Assembly (NCBI GenBank): GCA_029204225.1
Contig: CM055109.1
Coordinates: 18,923,783 to 18,987,782, forward strand
DNA: 64,000 nt
Source of the DNA: Diphasiastrum complanatum
Taxonomy: Eukaryota; Streptophyta; Lycopodiopsida; Lycopodiales; Lycopodiaceae
Direction: 5' to 3'
Shown: positions 57,101-58,897 of the stretch, piece after piece
How the letters are laid out: the number at the start of each line of letters is the position of its first letter
How positions within the stretch are numbered: position 1 is the stretch's first letter
Notes under the pieces: generated by a model
Database searches by the model: none
Seen by the model: the letters and a program-made list of their open reading frames with translations, nothing else
Told to the model about the DNA's origin: nothing
Made by a program: the position numbers and the translations under genes

Positions 57101-58101
57101 TAATTGTGAATAAGTTAGTCTTATGGTTCCCTTTTTGCATAATTTGCAAGTTGGTATTCTTTTTAGCATACTCAAAATGTCAATATGAAGGCTCTTTCCA
57201 TTTACATCTTACTGAAAGCATTTTGTTACTTTATAAAACCCTTATTCAGTAAAGGTGGACTTTCTTCAAATACAAGTTATAGTGTTTGATTAGTTCAGAA
57301 CATTTCATTTGTCTCCATGCAACCAGAGGAAGAAGAGCAACAAGGTTTGAGGATTGAAAGGCTAGGGGCAACCGTTCCCACCGGTGTATTGCAGCGATTA
57401 CAACAAAGTTCAAACCTTGTCAAGAAATGTATTCAACTCCAACATACTATCAATATCCTTGAAAATGAAAGAAAAGATTTACTTCAAAAAGTAACAAAGA
57501 AGAGTGCAGAGGTAACCTTTTCAGTGTCGTTTTTGAGAATGAATAGAATAATAGGGGGGCATATATGCTACTTGAAATCTAGATCCAACTTTATAGAGGA
57601 AATACAAAAGGTTTAGTGCTACCTTTACATGTGGCTTAGATTGTGAGAGGTTGTTAAAGAAGGTTCATATGCAGGCAGACAAAGCATGCAAGAGGTTAAA
57701 TCACTTACAACAGCCACATTTGTACCTTGTCAAGGCTATTGAGCAGGCTGAAGAAAAACTGAATGATGCTATAAGAGCGAAGGATTCCTTGGAAAATGAG
57801 CTGAGGTAGTGAACTTCTACTTGAGAAAGGAAATGTTTGGTTTCTGTCCTCCATATCCCTTTACAGTTACAAGTTTTTTCCTGAAGTACTGAGAAAATAA
57901 ACCCCAATAACGTGCATTTGTTGCTCCTTATCTCATGAATGAGCCAGGGAGATAAGAAAAGAGAAAGATGAGGTGCTAAAATCATTCCAAAAAATGAAAG
58001 ATGATATGAAGCGATTGTTGCAAGCAAGGGGGAGCGTTGAAAACTTACAGAAGATTCTGTTGGAGAAATCTTATGTATCAGGCATCACTTTACCCAAATG
58101 A
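22..58101 (+). CDS. PIBF1: PIBF1/CEP90-like centriolar coiled-coil protein, 14 exons, 5' end outside window
   Basis: This is the only convincing host gene. Fourteen exons join in one frame to about 659 residues plus a stop; the human protein has 757, so roughly the first 90 residues lie upstream. Every intron is GT-AG and every phase matches. The product is almost wholly coiled coil, rich in E, K, L and Q. Matches to human PIBF1, recalled from memory, run collinearly: [18 protein letters not shown] with YIKLKAFPEDQLSIPEYV, LRMDKEHLN with LQKDKEYLN, ELLTKYREFQ with [25 protein letters not shown] with [29 protein letters not shown] with [14 protein letters not shown]. In animals PIBF1/CEP90 sits at centriolar satellites and the distal centriole and is needed for ciliogenesis. 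Here it would serve basal bodies of motile sperm (inference). Five introns of 6.6-15.2 kb are full of transposons; the rest are 95-612 bp. The C-terminus is uncertain (see 58082 and 58898). Confidence 0.85.
307..745. repeat. iterated palindromic-word repeat, word GGGAACGCGTTCCC
   Basis: Within about 440 bp the words GGGAAC and GTTCCC, and the full palindrome gggaacgcgttccc, recur in both orientations, densest at 330-475 and 670-735. The left end catggttaccagggaacg resembles the inverted right end (..agtagggaacggg). This looks like the same class as the elements at 3829, 22594, 25892 and 34540. No exact target duplication was found, so the ends are approximate. Confidence 0.45.
746..1919. other. 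intron 1 sequence with nothing recognised
   Basis: AT-rich, with only short open stretches. Around 1330-1870 it has the look of a long-decayed coding repeat (aag/gat-rich triplets broken by many stops), but I cannot name a family. Confidence 0.4.
2940..3370 (-). pseudogene. Ty3 reverse transcriptase remnant
   Basis: On the minus strand the frames read [13 protein letters not shown], then [29 protein letters not shown] and EFRVLPFG, the order of fingers and palm motifs in Ty3 RT. Stops and frame changes separate them and the xxDD catalytic motif is not recoverable. Non-functional. Confidence 0.7.
3829..4287. mobile_element. 459-bp hAT-like MITE with 8-bp TSD, word GAACCGTACGGTTC
   Basis: Perfect 8-bp target duplications atgtgtgc lie at 3821-3828 and 4288-4295. 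The terminal inverted repeats start catagaacc on the left and catagaatc on the inverted right end. The whole element is a long imperfect hairpin: outer arms carry GAACC/GGTTC words (aaccgtgg, gaaccgtacggttc), then an attaatcaattaatta block on each side, with a C13 run at 3995-4007. The middle (about 4045-4145) holds three units of about 30 bp built on gaactgtaaaat. No coding capacity. Eight-bp duplications are typical of hAT. It splits a Ty3 protease reading frame. Confidence 0.85.
5570..6420 (-). repeat. retroelement spacer and LTR-like region
   Basis: 5570-6110 is non-coding with short degenerate units (gctggaaggtagcaaa, gctgatgaaa, aataaggtgccatcgg), closely like 42280-42960 and, inverted, 28540-28990. 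At about 6113 gctagtaccaag is a decayed version of gctctgataccaag, the inverted tRNA-Met primer site. Sequence from 6190 to 6380 resembles the solo LTR at 27932. I infer PBS and 5' LTR of the minus-strand Ty3 element at 1920-5460. Confidence 0.5.
6795..6870 (+). CDS. PIBF1: PIBF1-like exon b
   Basis: A 76-nt exon between ttggtag and gtgtgt. Its first base completes an Arg codon from exon a, followed by 25 codons ([20 protein letters not shown]...), ending in phase 0. It is short and isolated by introns of 6.6 and 14.4 kb. It was identified by phase fit and coiled-coil composition. Confidence 0.7.
6871..8899. other. intron 2 start, nothing recognised
   Basis: AT-rich intron sequence without convincing coding signal, repeats with visible ends, or RNA genes. 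A local run of aaacctaacaaat units occurs near 7880-7960. Confidence 0.5.
8905..9312 (-). repeat. LTR (probable 3' LTR, minus strand)
   Basis: The right end reads atggccataaca, the inverse of a TGTTATGG start, and is followed at 9313 by ctcccctaataaa, an inverted polypurine tract. Internal similarity (ctatttata, acctcccttca, gtccataaca) ties it to the solo LTR at 27932-28321. The left end is not resolved. Confidence 0.5.
9370..9655. repeat. internal retroelement repeat, second copy at 40850-41245
   Basis: Shares tracts with 40850-41245: caaggcactcta, agaatgccata, and cccaagaatgtacaaca with aaacacaaggata at the end. It lies just inside the PPT of the LTR at 8905-9312, so it is probably the non-coding 3' part of that element's interior. 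The LINE begins at its right edge. Confidence 0.5.
9655..10148 (+). mobile_element. LINE, endonuclease C-terminal part (5' portion)
   Basis: The frame at 9660-9850 reads [18 protein letters not shown], then [16 protein letters not shown], the SDH-containing end of an apurinic-like endonuclease of a LINE. It is cut at 10148 by the chromovirus; attct at 10144-10148 is the target duplication. The RT part resumes at 13611. The 5' end appears truncated near 9655. Confidence 0.7.
10149..10506 (-). repeat. 3' LTR of chromovirus
   Basis: 358 bp, tgttagaggtctcaac at the left and gtgctcataaca at the right. It differs from the other LTR by scattered substitutions and a small indel in the cttgccctg tract. 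Confidence 0.93.
10507..10519 (-). other. polypurine tract of chromovirus
   Basis: The plus strand ctctctccccatt, inverse aatggggagagag, adjoins the 3' LTR and would prime plus-strand synthesis. Confidence 0.85.
10548..11430 (-). pseudogene. chromovirus integrase and chromodomain
   Basis: Integrase remnants include [17 protein letters not shown] and [20 protein letters not shown] (11194-11430), then [20 protein letters not shown] and LSPRYCGPF (10767-11045). The chromodomain (10548-10662, minus) reads [18 protein letters not shown], then TGA where the sister element has Trp. The chromodomain places the element in the chromovirus clade. Confidence 0.88.
11589..12750 (-). pseudogene. chromovirus reverse transcriptase and RNase H
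   Basis: The minus strand reads [39 protein letters not shown], then near 12200-12230 VVFLDDILV (RT active-site DD), [13 protein letters not shown], and RNase [20 protein letters not shown]. Several frames are needed, so it is inactive. Confidence 0.88.
12769..13237 (-). pseudogene. chromovirus aspartic protease
   Basis: Minus-strand frames give [19 protein letters not shown] close to the PBS, then [20 protein letters not shown] and [13 protein letters not shown], the pepsin-like retroviral protease fold. A frameshift near 13120 separates the two halves. The first catalytic Asp region starts abruptly at the PBS because of the gag deletion. Confidence 0.85.
13238..13249 (-). other. primer-binding site (initiator tRNA-Met)
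   Basis: The plus strand reads gctctgatacca; the inverse, tggtatcagagc, is the standard retrotransposon primer site complementary to the 3' end of initiator tRNA-Met. It sits 1 nt from the 5' LTR. Confidence 0.92.
13251..13605 (-). repeat. 5' LTR of chromovirus
   Basis: 355 bp, starting tgttagaggtctcaac and ending cttgtaaca, followed by the target duplication attct. The primer-binding site lies directly to its left. Confidence 0.93.
13611..15806 (+). mobile_element. LINE, reverse transcriptase and 3' end
   Basis: Continues from 10148. Frames read [75 protein letters not shown] and [10 protein letters not shown]. The last is the catalytic Y-A-D-D box with Asn in place of the first Asp. Downstream are thumb and Cys-rich parts. 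It ends with aataaag and a (ctttctttcttt) tail at 15768-15806. Many stops; dead copy. Confidence 0.88.
15807..16132. other. sequence between LINE tail and Ty3 interior
   Basis: Open frames exist but match nothing I know. It may include the 5' LTR of the plus-strand Ty3 remnant that follows, because an attggtatcaatttc primer-like site sits at 16132. No matching second LTR was recognised. Confidence 0.35.
16134..18945 (+). mobile_element. decayed Ty3/gypsy element, plus strand, pol mostly missing
   Basis: tggtatcaatttc at 16134 resembles a tRNA-Met primer site. Gag fragments follow ([18 protein letters not shown] near 16680; [20 protein letters not shown] near 17190-17240), a zinc knuckle at about 17676 reading [14 protein letters not shown] with the second Cys changed to Tyr, and a protease (18054-18300, [20 protein letters not shown]). 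RT, RNase H and integrase are absent. A purine-rich ttgagggcaacattttttcattgggggat near 18918 looks like the PPT, with an LTR start (cgttacgga) just after. Confidence 0.65.
18054..18500 (+). pseudogene. Ty3 protease and linker fragment
   Basis: An open stretch of 148 codons: [32 protein letters not shown], then a variable linker. It parallels the chromovirus protease end ([20 protein letters not shown]). It is the longest intact frame of this remnant. The upstream catalytic part (FDDG near 17930) lies in another frame. Confidence 0.7.
18950..19560 (+). repeat. probable 3' LTR of the plus-strand Ty3 remnant
   Basis: Begins right after the PPT-like tract with tcgttacggacg. No second copy and no clear right end were found, so this is positional inference. 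Confidence 0.3.
19940..20225. repeat. iterated-word repeat, word GGTTCAGTA / GGGTTTG
   Basis: ggttca, agttcagtac and agtagggtttg recur: ctatggttcattacagttc at about 19970, then at least eight copies between 20098 and 20225. It is mostly in one orientation, with gggaaccatac as an inverted copy at the left. It resembles the palindromic-word elements, but no target duplication was found. Confidence 0.4.
20226..21223. other. intron 2 end, one unexplained open stretch
   Basis: A stretch at 20821-21009 follows a good acceptor-like tctgtcag and reads [19 protein letters not shown] onward to [16 protein letters not shown]. It is not coiled coil and I do not recognise it. Nothing else is visible. Confidence 0.35.
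21224..21306 (+). CDS. PIBF1: PIBF1-like exon c
   Basis: The acceptor is cacttcag and the donor gtaagc. It has 27 codons beginning [19 protein letters not shown] plus 2 nt. It joins exon b in phase 0. Relative to human PIBF1 about ten residues are missing between exons b and c; this could be real or a missed in-phase small exon in the 14-kb intron. Confidence 0.8.
21393..21522. repeat. tandem duplication in intron 3
   Basis: Two diverged copies of about 65 bp: 21393-21456 and 21459-21522. Both begin ggcatttgcaaa and end tagaa(t/c)agg. A small host-intron duplication. Confidence 0.75.
21742..21873 (+). CDS. PIBF1: PIBF1-like exon d ([10 protein letters not shown] block)
   Basis: The acceptor is tttgtag and the donor gtttgt. 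It encodes [18 protein letters not shown] and continues [20 protein letters not shown]. It aligns with the human stretch around YIKLKAFPEDQ and the following heptads, one of the clearest family matches. It ends with 2 nt of an Arg codon. Confidence 0.88.
22594..22761. mobile_element. 168-bp hAT-like MITE with 8-bp TSD, word TTCGAATCG
   Basis: Target duplications actagaaa at 22586-22593 and 22762-22769. Terminal inverted repeats: aaatgtttcac on the left, caatgtttcat on the inverted right. The interior repeats the words gattcgaa, caaatcggttcgattcgaatcg, gttcgaatcgg and ccgattcaaa in both orientations. Non-coding. It shares its architecture with the 3829, 25892 and 34540 elements but has its own word. 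Confidence 0.85.
22790..23337 (-). mobile_element. Ty3/gypsy fragment, RNase H end
   Basis: The minus strand at 23210-23270 reads [21 protein letters not shown], the conserved block at the end of Ty3 RNase H. An LTR-like stretch with agctatttatagc at about 22902 lies to its left. The rest of the element is missing, probably cut by the copia element to the right. Confidence 0.6.
23605..25023 (+). pseudogene. copia gag-protease-integrase fusion, in-frame deletion
   Basis: An open frame of about 470 codons. Gag ([20 protein letters not shown]) leads to a zinc knuckle [14 protein letters not shown] at 24160-24201 (intact CX2CX4HX4C) and protease [11 protein letters not shown] at 24338. After [13 protein letters not shown] (about 24500) the frame jumps to [19 protein letters not shown], the region after the integrase core. 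The GAG-pre-integrase and the DDE catalytic core are therefore deleted without breaking the frame. It ends with [10 protein letters not shown] and TAA. Unusually long and stop-free for this window, so the insertion is probably fairly young or the deletion preceded it. Confidence 0.85.
23618..25550 (+). mobile_element. Ty1/copia element, internally deleted
   Basis: A canonical primer site tggtatcagagc at 23618-23629 is followed almost directly by mid-gag sequence, so the gag N-terminus is gone. Then come a zinc knuckle, protease, the integrase C-terminal part, and RT up to [10 protein letters not shown] near 25550, where sequence switches to a Ty3 fragment. No second LTR was found. The 5' LTR must end near 23615; its start is unclear. 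Confidence 0.85.
25073..25520 (+). pseudogene. copia reverse transcriptase N-terminal part
   Basis: Frames read [46 protein letters not shown] and [20 protein letters not shown]: the start of the copia RT domain, with frameshifts between pieces. The YVDD box is missing because the element ends at about 25550. Confidence 0.85.
25325..25831 (+). pseudogene. chimeric open frame: copia RT joined to Ty3 integrase zinc finger
   Basis: One 168-codon frame runs from copia RT ([18 protein letters not shown]...[10 protein letters not shown]) across a junction near 25550 into Ty3 integrase HHCC ([20 protein letters not shown], then [10 protein letters not shown]). Two unrelated retrotransposon classes share one frame. 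It is probably the chance result of an insertion or deletion. Confidence 0.75.
25892..26798. mobile_element. hAT-like element with 8-bp TSD, word TAGGAACG, containing an LTR
   Basis: Target duplications cccgtact at 25884-25891 and 26799-26806. Removing the insert would put the Ty3 integrase LPRT and GHDS codons back side by side. The left end is caatgatacttgttcct; the inverted right end is catagttcctgagaacgg. Words ataggaac, aggaacg, cgttcct and ccgttccgttc fill both flanks in both orientations. A retrotransposon LTR (26161 to about 26550) sits inside. A block ctgattaacccacag..gaataggaac occurs on both sides of it (26047 and about 26610). Confidence 0.8.
26161..26550 (+). repeat. LTR inside the hAT-like element
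   Basis: tgtgaggggtttggggccct to cggcttgcttgg. A second copy with long identical tracts is at 53918-54310. A TATA-like ggtatacgtatag lies near 26345. It appears to be a solo LTR; no interior adjoins it. The right end is approximate. Confidence 0.75.
27932..28321. repeat. solo LTR with 5-bp TSD
   Basis: 390 bp with inverted termini tgttatg...cataaca and perfect 5-bp target duplications ctaag at 27927-27931 and 28322-28326. It contains ggctatttatagtgg near 28132 as a possible TATA box. Related LTR sequence lies at 8905-9312 and 6190-6380. Confidence 0.85.
28540..29240 (+). mobile_element. Ty3 spacer repeat and integrase C-terminal fragment
   Basis: 28560-28990 consists of degenerate units around aggctggc(a/g)ccctaattctagctggc, related in inverse to 5570-6110 and 42280-42960. 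28990-29240 reads [14 protein letters not shown] and [12 protein letters not shown], the C-terminal integrase motif of Ty3 elements, then runs out. Confidence 0.55.
29363..30222 (-). repeat. probable 3' LTR of minus-strand copia element
   Basis: The right end accaaca is the inverse of tgttggt and directly follows (on the minus strand) the end of RNase H and a purine-rich agaaggagc tract. The left end tgatagac near 29363 is tentative. No TSD, because the other end of the element is missing. Confidence 0.45.
30225..31945 (-). pseudogene. copia reverse transcriptase and RNase H
   Basis: [42 protein letters not shown], catalytic [11 protein letters not shown] near 31225-31255. RNase [61 protein letters not shown] and [17 protein letters not shown] 31-bp duplication splits RT from RNase H. 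Confidence 0.9.
31033..31094. repeat. 31-bp tandem duplication inside copia RT
   Basis: Units 31033-31063 and 31064-31094 (cttaatatatctttg[c/t]tgatg...agata) differ at one base. Thirty-one is not a multiple of three, so the reading frame is broken. Confidence 0.9.
32303..33313 (-). pseudogene. copia integrase
   Basis: GAG-pre-integrase: [20 protein letters not shown] and CEACCLGK (HHCC zinc finger). Catalytic core: [45 protein letters not shown] stop at about 32560 precedes [20 protein letters not shown], which keeps the third catalytic region. Otherwise well preserved. Confidence 0.88.
33313..33740. repeat. iterated-word repeat, word GCGAAGGTT / AACCTTCGC
   Basis: Starting exactly where copia homology ends, the words aaccttcg, gcgagggtt, ccttcgcaag, ggtgaaggtt and aacccttg recur about ten times in both orientations up to about 33730. 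The left end caaaagtgttcaaaa could be a transposon terminus. No target duplication was found. Similar in kind to the MITEs at 3829, 25892 and 34540. Confidence 0.45.
33741..34539. other. intron 4 sequence, nothing recognised
   Basis: Open stretches of up to about 90 codons on both strands without family motifs. It may be flank or interior of the word-rich repeat to its left. Confidence 0.4.
34540..35181. mobile_element. 642-bp hAT-like MITE, words GGAACGCG and GGATCGCGATCC
   Basis: Flanks tgcatcgc (34532-34539) and tgcatcgt (35182-35189) match at 7 of 8 bases. Terminal inverted repeats: attcaaagttgcag on the left, atctaagttgcag on the inverted right. Word clusters adjoin both ends: gcgttccggaacgcgatccgg at 34557 and cgggtcgcggatcgctaacgttccggatcgc at about 35100, ending with gcggatcgcgatccgctgc. 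The middle is AT-rich and non-coding. Confidence 0.8.
35182..37061. other. intron 4 end, mostly unrecognised
   Basis: 35380-35600 is C-rich and Thr/Pro/Ser-codon-rich on the plus strand. 35890-36060 reads like a broken coiled-coil or gag piece ([17 protein letters not shown]). No family assigned. Confidence 0.35.
36092..36195. repeat. 52-bp tandem duplication
   Basis: Units 36092-36143 and 36144-36195 begin catgaaatatcttatcttgtg and end actag, with a few substitutions. Each contains the palindrome-like aggtcgccacct. Confidence 0.9.
37062..37266 (+). CDS. PIBF1: PIBF1-like exon e
   Basis: The acceptor is ctatgtag; one base completes Arg, then 68 codons from [20 protein letters not shown] to EAKGALYDE. 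The donor gtttgt follows GAG. It is a continuous heptad-rich coiled coil, with the human counterpart around QENYDKV at its end. A 15.2-kb intron precedes it. Confidence 0.85.
37267..39235. other. intron 5 start, nothing recognised
   Basis: AT-rich. An acceptor-like tttgttacag at 37490 is followed by gatcttgctcatgagtatg, which soon meets stops in all frames. No transposon ends were seen. Confidence 0.45.
39240..40210 (+). mobile_element. LINE fragment (reverse transcriptase)
   Basis: Reads [47 protein letters not shown], then degenerate palm and thumb parallels to 14290-14720 (gtacttgggagtactcttc for YLGVLF). Same family as the LINE at 9655-15806, more decayed, no 3' tail seen. Confidence 0.8.
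40500..40608 (-). repeat. LTR end, related copy at 55385-55478
   Basis: Shares catgccc(t)(c/t)aatggta(g/a)tggccca(g/a)tacc and agtatata with 55385-55478. It is followed by actctcccctac, an inverted PPT, so it is the outer end of a 3' LTR of a minus-strand element. Confidence 0.55.
40609..42975 (-). mobile_element. non-coding LTR element interior (LARD-like), minus strand
   Basis: Bounded by an inverted PPT on the left and an inverted tRNA-Met primer site gctctgatacca at 42963-42974 on the right. Within it, 40850-41245 repeats 9370-9655, and 42280-42960 consists of degenerate short units as at 5570-6110. No gag or pol motifs were found in any frame, so it is non-autonomous. Confidence 0.6.
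42976..43190 (-). repeat. probable 5' LTR start of the non-coding element
   Basis: Directly beyond the primer site. The agagagatcaatatcatgtgtcc tract is echoed by agagagagatcgtatgctacctaatgtcc at 55322, within the related LTR copy. The outer end is not resolved. Confidence 0.4.
43191..43897. other. intron 5 end, one unexplained minus open stretch
   Basis: The minus strand at 43195-43380 reads [20 protein letters not shown] then [19 protein letters not shown], hydrophobic and Cys-rich, unlike the neighbouring repeats. I cannot assign it. Confidence 0.35.
43898..44059 (+). CDS. PIBF1: PIBF1-like exon f
   Basis: Fifty-four codons between gctccag and gtgcag, phase 0 at both ends. It starts [18 protein letters not shown], matching human VKSERDALEQEV, and ends LELLRMDK. 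It begins a compact cluster of six exons within 2.3 kb. Confidence 0.88.
44194..44337. repeat. duplicated 3' splice region in intron 6
   Basis: Two copies of about 58 bp at 44194-44250 and 44280-44337 (ttggtgagaat..tgtgcc..agttgacactg..acttgaa). The second ends in the acceptor used by exon g. The first ends acttgaag, also an AG. Confidence 0.8.
44341..44514 (+). CDS. PIBF1: PIBF1-like exon g
   Basis: Fifty-eight codons, [20 protein letters not shown] to QTAQEHRLQ, between acttgaacag and gtatct. It continues human KDKEYLNRQNMELS. Charged coiled coil, phase 0 at both ends. Confidence 0.88.
44670..44753 (+). CDS. PIBF1: PIBF1-like exon h
   Basis: Twenty-eight codons, [20 protein letters not shown] ending AERE, between ttgtcag and gtaagg. 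It is in phase 0 on both sides and aligns with human EIDQLRNASREMYERE. Confidence 0.85.
44849..44982 (+). CDS. PIBF1: PIBF1-like exon i
   Basis: The acceptor is tatacaag and the donor gtgagt. Forty-four codons plus 2 nt: [20 protein letters not shown], then the [20 protein letters not shown] stretch. RTLREMRD matches human RNLREARD. A second AG at 44883 would put a stop in frame, so the upstream acceptor is chosen. Confidence 0.85.
45268..45433 (+). CDS. PIBF1: PIBF1-like exon j
   Basis: The acceptor is tttttag; one base completes Lys, then 55 codons from [19 protein letters not shown] to NEALYSKVN. Two donors are possible (gtaaat at 45428, gtaagg at 45434). The second keeps the VN residues that align with human KKLEVLTKEF. 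Confidence 0.88.
46046..46196 (+). CDS. PIBF1: PIBF1-like exon k
   Basis: The acceptor is tttgcag and the donor gtgatg. Fifty codons plus 1 nt: [20 protein letters not shown], then [19 protein letters not shown]. It matches human VLTKEFYSLQASSEKRI. An 11.1-kb transposon-filled intron follows. Confidence 0.87.
46760..46962 (+). mobile_element. LINE fragment (RT palm)
   Basis: Reads [20 protein letters not shown] followed by DELEQVIW, better preserved than the same block at 14370. Both ends are truncated within about 200 bp. Confidence 0.85.
46963..47484. other. intron 11 sequence with short G-rich run
   Basis: Contains atgggggaggggggggtt near 47050 and a ctccctcc/ggagggat palindromic area near 47170-47230. 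No genes seen. Confidence 0.4.
47485..47831 (+). repeat. 5' LTR of second chromovirus
   Basis: 347 bp, tgttacaagaccgtaac to ttcttcctaaca, followed by primer site tggtatcaaagtagg. Confidence 0.88.
47870..48650 (+). pseudogene. chromovirus gag
   Basis: Frames read [20 protein letters not shown] and [10 protein letters not shown] (retrotransposon gag), ending in the intact zinc knuckle [14 protein letters not shown] (about 48557-48598). Stops and frameshifts lie in between. Confidence 0.8.
48659..49105 (+). pseudogene. chromovirus protease
   Basis: 148 open codons: [40 protein letters not shown], then [20 protein letters not shown]. The catalytic D-D/S-G motif is present as VDDGATHNF. The best-kept part of this element. 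Confidence 0.85.
50060..50190 (+). pseudogene. chromovirus chromodomain
   Basis: Reads [20 protein letters not shown] then [17 protein letters not shown], with the aromatic and WK residues typical of the integrase-linked chromodomain. Unlike the sister copy it keeps Trp in VTWE. Confidence 0.85.
50223..50609 (+). repeat. 3' LTR of second chromovirus
   Basis: About 387 bp, tgttacgagaccataac to ttgttcctaac. Longer than the 5' copy because of an extra run of cacatgcggac(a/g) units at 50345-50395. Confidence 0.85.
50610..51276. other. intron 11 sequence, nothing recognised
   Basis: AT-rich, no motifs. Around 50690-50790 there is a short gene-like stretch ([20 protein letters not shown]) on the plus strand that matches nothing I know. 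Confidence 0.4.
51277..51299. repeat. 23-nt G homopolymer
   Basis: Uninterrupted G run. The length may be inexact because sequencing through such runs is unreliable. It could form G-quadruplex structure. Confidence 0.9.
51400..51600 (-). repeat. 3' LTR of copia element
   Basis: About 200 bp, ending aacctactca (inverse tgagtaggtt). Adjoins the end of RNase H. Confidence 0.7.
51603..52160 (-). pseudogene. copia RNase H remnant
   Basis: Reads [59 protein letters not shown] and [12 protein letters not shown], the conserved copia RNase H blocks. There are stops in the upstream half. Confidence 0.85.
53180..53900 (+). pseudogene. Ty3 integrase C-terminal half
   Basis: Reads [37 protein letters not shown], then [20 protein letters not shown] and VSRKR-like tail remnants to about 53895. 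Three frames are used. It runs straight into the LTR at 53918, so it is the 3' end of a Ty3 element inserted in the copia element. Confidence 0.85.
53918..54310 (+). repeat. 3' LTR of nested Ty3 element
   Basis: tgtgaggggtttggggccct to cggcttgcttgg, matching the solo LTR at 26161-26550. ggtataagtatacccat near 54110 is a likely TATA region. Confidence 0.78.
54311..54917. other. copia 5' untranslated-like region
   Basis: Non-coding sequence between the nested LTR and the copia primer site; gcttcaattagaagcttctc near 54331 is an inverted repeat. No gag motifs. Confidence 0.4.
54918..54929 (-). other. primer-binding site (initiator tRNA-Met), copia
   Basis: Plus strand gctctgatacca, the inverse of tggtatcagagc, beside the 5' LTR. 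Confidence 0.9.
54930..55130 (-). repeat. 5' LTR of copia element
   Basis: About 200 bp next to the primer site; same sequence as 51400-51600 with substitutions and small indels. Confidence 0.7.
55312..55331. repeat. (GA)n microsatellite
   Basis: Ten GA units within an LTR-like region. The repeat family at 55385-55478 follows. Confidence 0.85.
55385..55478 (-). repeat. LTR end, copy of 40500-40608
   Basis: Shares gacatgccct, aatggtaatggcccagtacc and tagtatata with 40500-40608. Together with 55200-55384 it is probably another truncated LTR of that family. Confidence 0.5.
55500..56274 (-). pseudogene. copia gag fragment
   Basis: The minus strand at 55665-55919 reads [40 protein letters not shown] and [16 protein letters not shown], the UBN2-type gag domain of copia elements. 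The N-terminal part is decayed to 56274. Confidence 0.8.
56275..57326. other. intron 11 end, nothing recognised
   Basis: AT-rich intron sequence leading to the exon l acceptor. No coding or repeat structure seen. Confidence 0.5.
57327..57511 (+). CDS. PIBF1: PIBF1-like exon l ([15 protein letters not shown])
   Basis: The acceptor is gcaaccag; 2 nt complete Glu, then 61 codons; the donor is gtaacc. It contains [20 protein letters not shown], the most diagnostic PIBF1 match in the window (human [20 protein letters not shown]). Phase 0 at the end. Confidence 0.92.
57675..57805 (+). CDS. PIBF1: PIBF1-like exon m
   Basis: The acceptor is tatgcag and the donor gtagtg. Forty-three codons plus 2 nt: [20 protein letters not shown], then [19 protein letters not shown]. 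It matches human [20 protein letters not shown]. Confidence 0.9.
57948..58101 (+). CDS. PIBF1: PIBF1-like exon n, ends at in-frame TGA
   Basis: The acceptor is gagccag; one base completes Arg, then [38 protein letters not shown] and [10 protein letters not shown] before TGA at 58099. [10 protein letters not shown] matches human AAMKQILVKM. A donor-like GT at 58075 (tat|gtatca) could end the exon earlier, so this stop may not be the true end. Confidence 0.75.
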
Positions 58102-58189
58102 AAATCGATATGAACGGTTTACAATTTTAAGGCTGAGTTCAAAATGTGCACAACAGGCTGATGCCCTTTCCATGCTGCTCAGATCTCTT
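58082..58189 (+). CDS. candidate 3' exon of the PIBF1-like gene, frame shifted by one
   Basis: In the frame one base off exon n there is an open stretch reading [18 protein letters not shown] then SSKCAQQADALSMLLRSL, ending at a consensus donor gtaagt in phase 0. It could be a separate exon (acceptors at 58080-58081, or at 58155-58156 giving only the last 11 codons). It could instead be exon n continued after a 1-nt indel. It is not firmly placed; it is included because it looks coding and joins the next candidate in phase. Confidence 0.4.
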
Positions 58190-58897
58190 GTAAGTTCAAC
58201 ACTTCATAAAAGCTATATTTTTGGCCTTTTATAAAGTATAGTGTCAAATGGTGAAGTCAGTATACTTTCCTCATTTAGCACTTACATAAGAAAGTTATAA
58301 ATGTTCAGGTGTCGTATTTAGCATTGAAGTAGTTTTTTTGAATGTACATAGTTTCTCAACATAATGTGCAGATTTTTTTATCATAGATGTACATGTTAAT
58401 TTACACATTGACCAGGCCAAAAGTGAAAGGTCTTTCTTTACTGACAATCAATAATTCTAGTGTGCTTGTAGGTTTGTCTATGGGAATAATTCTTAGCTTT
58501 GGCATGGTGGAAGGAGAAGGGGACATCGTTTTTGAAATATTGGATGGATGAAAATTTTCTCTTTACATCATCAACATATTCATTTGCACATATTCAAATA
58601 GTTGGACTTATTCATTCAACTGCCAAAAGAAATCCTCATTTTGGCTCATTGGAGTGCTATTTTGTACAGAATTCATGTCTCTCTACAGTAATGGGGATTT
58701 TACTCATTACACATACACCCTTCCAAATTTGATGGGTTCTACATTTTTAGCGTCAACAATTGGAAATACATTAGAAGTTGGAATGGTTTTTAACTCTAAC
58801 TTACTTATTTATCGTGGTACTGTGATTTTTATTGAGACTTTTTGGCTATTTATGCTAAAAGGAAATTTTTTTATCTCATGAGCAATAGTCTTTTCAG

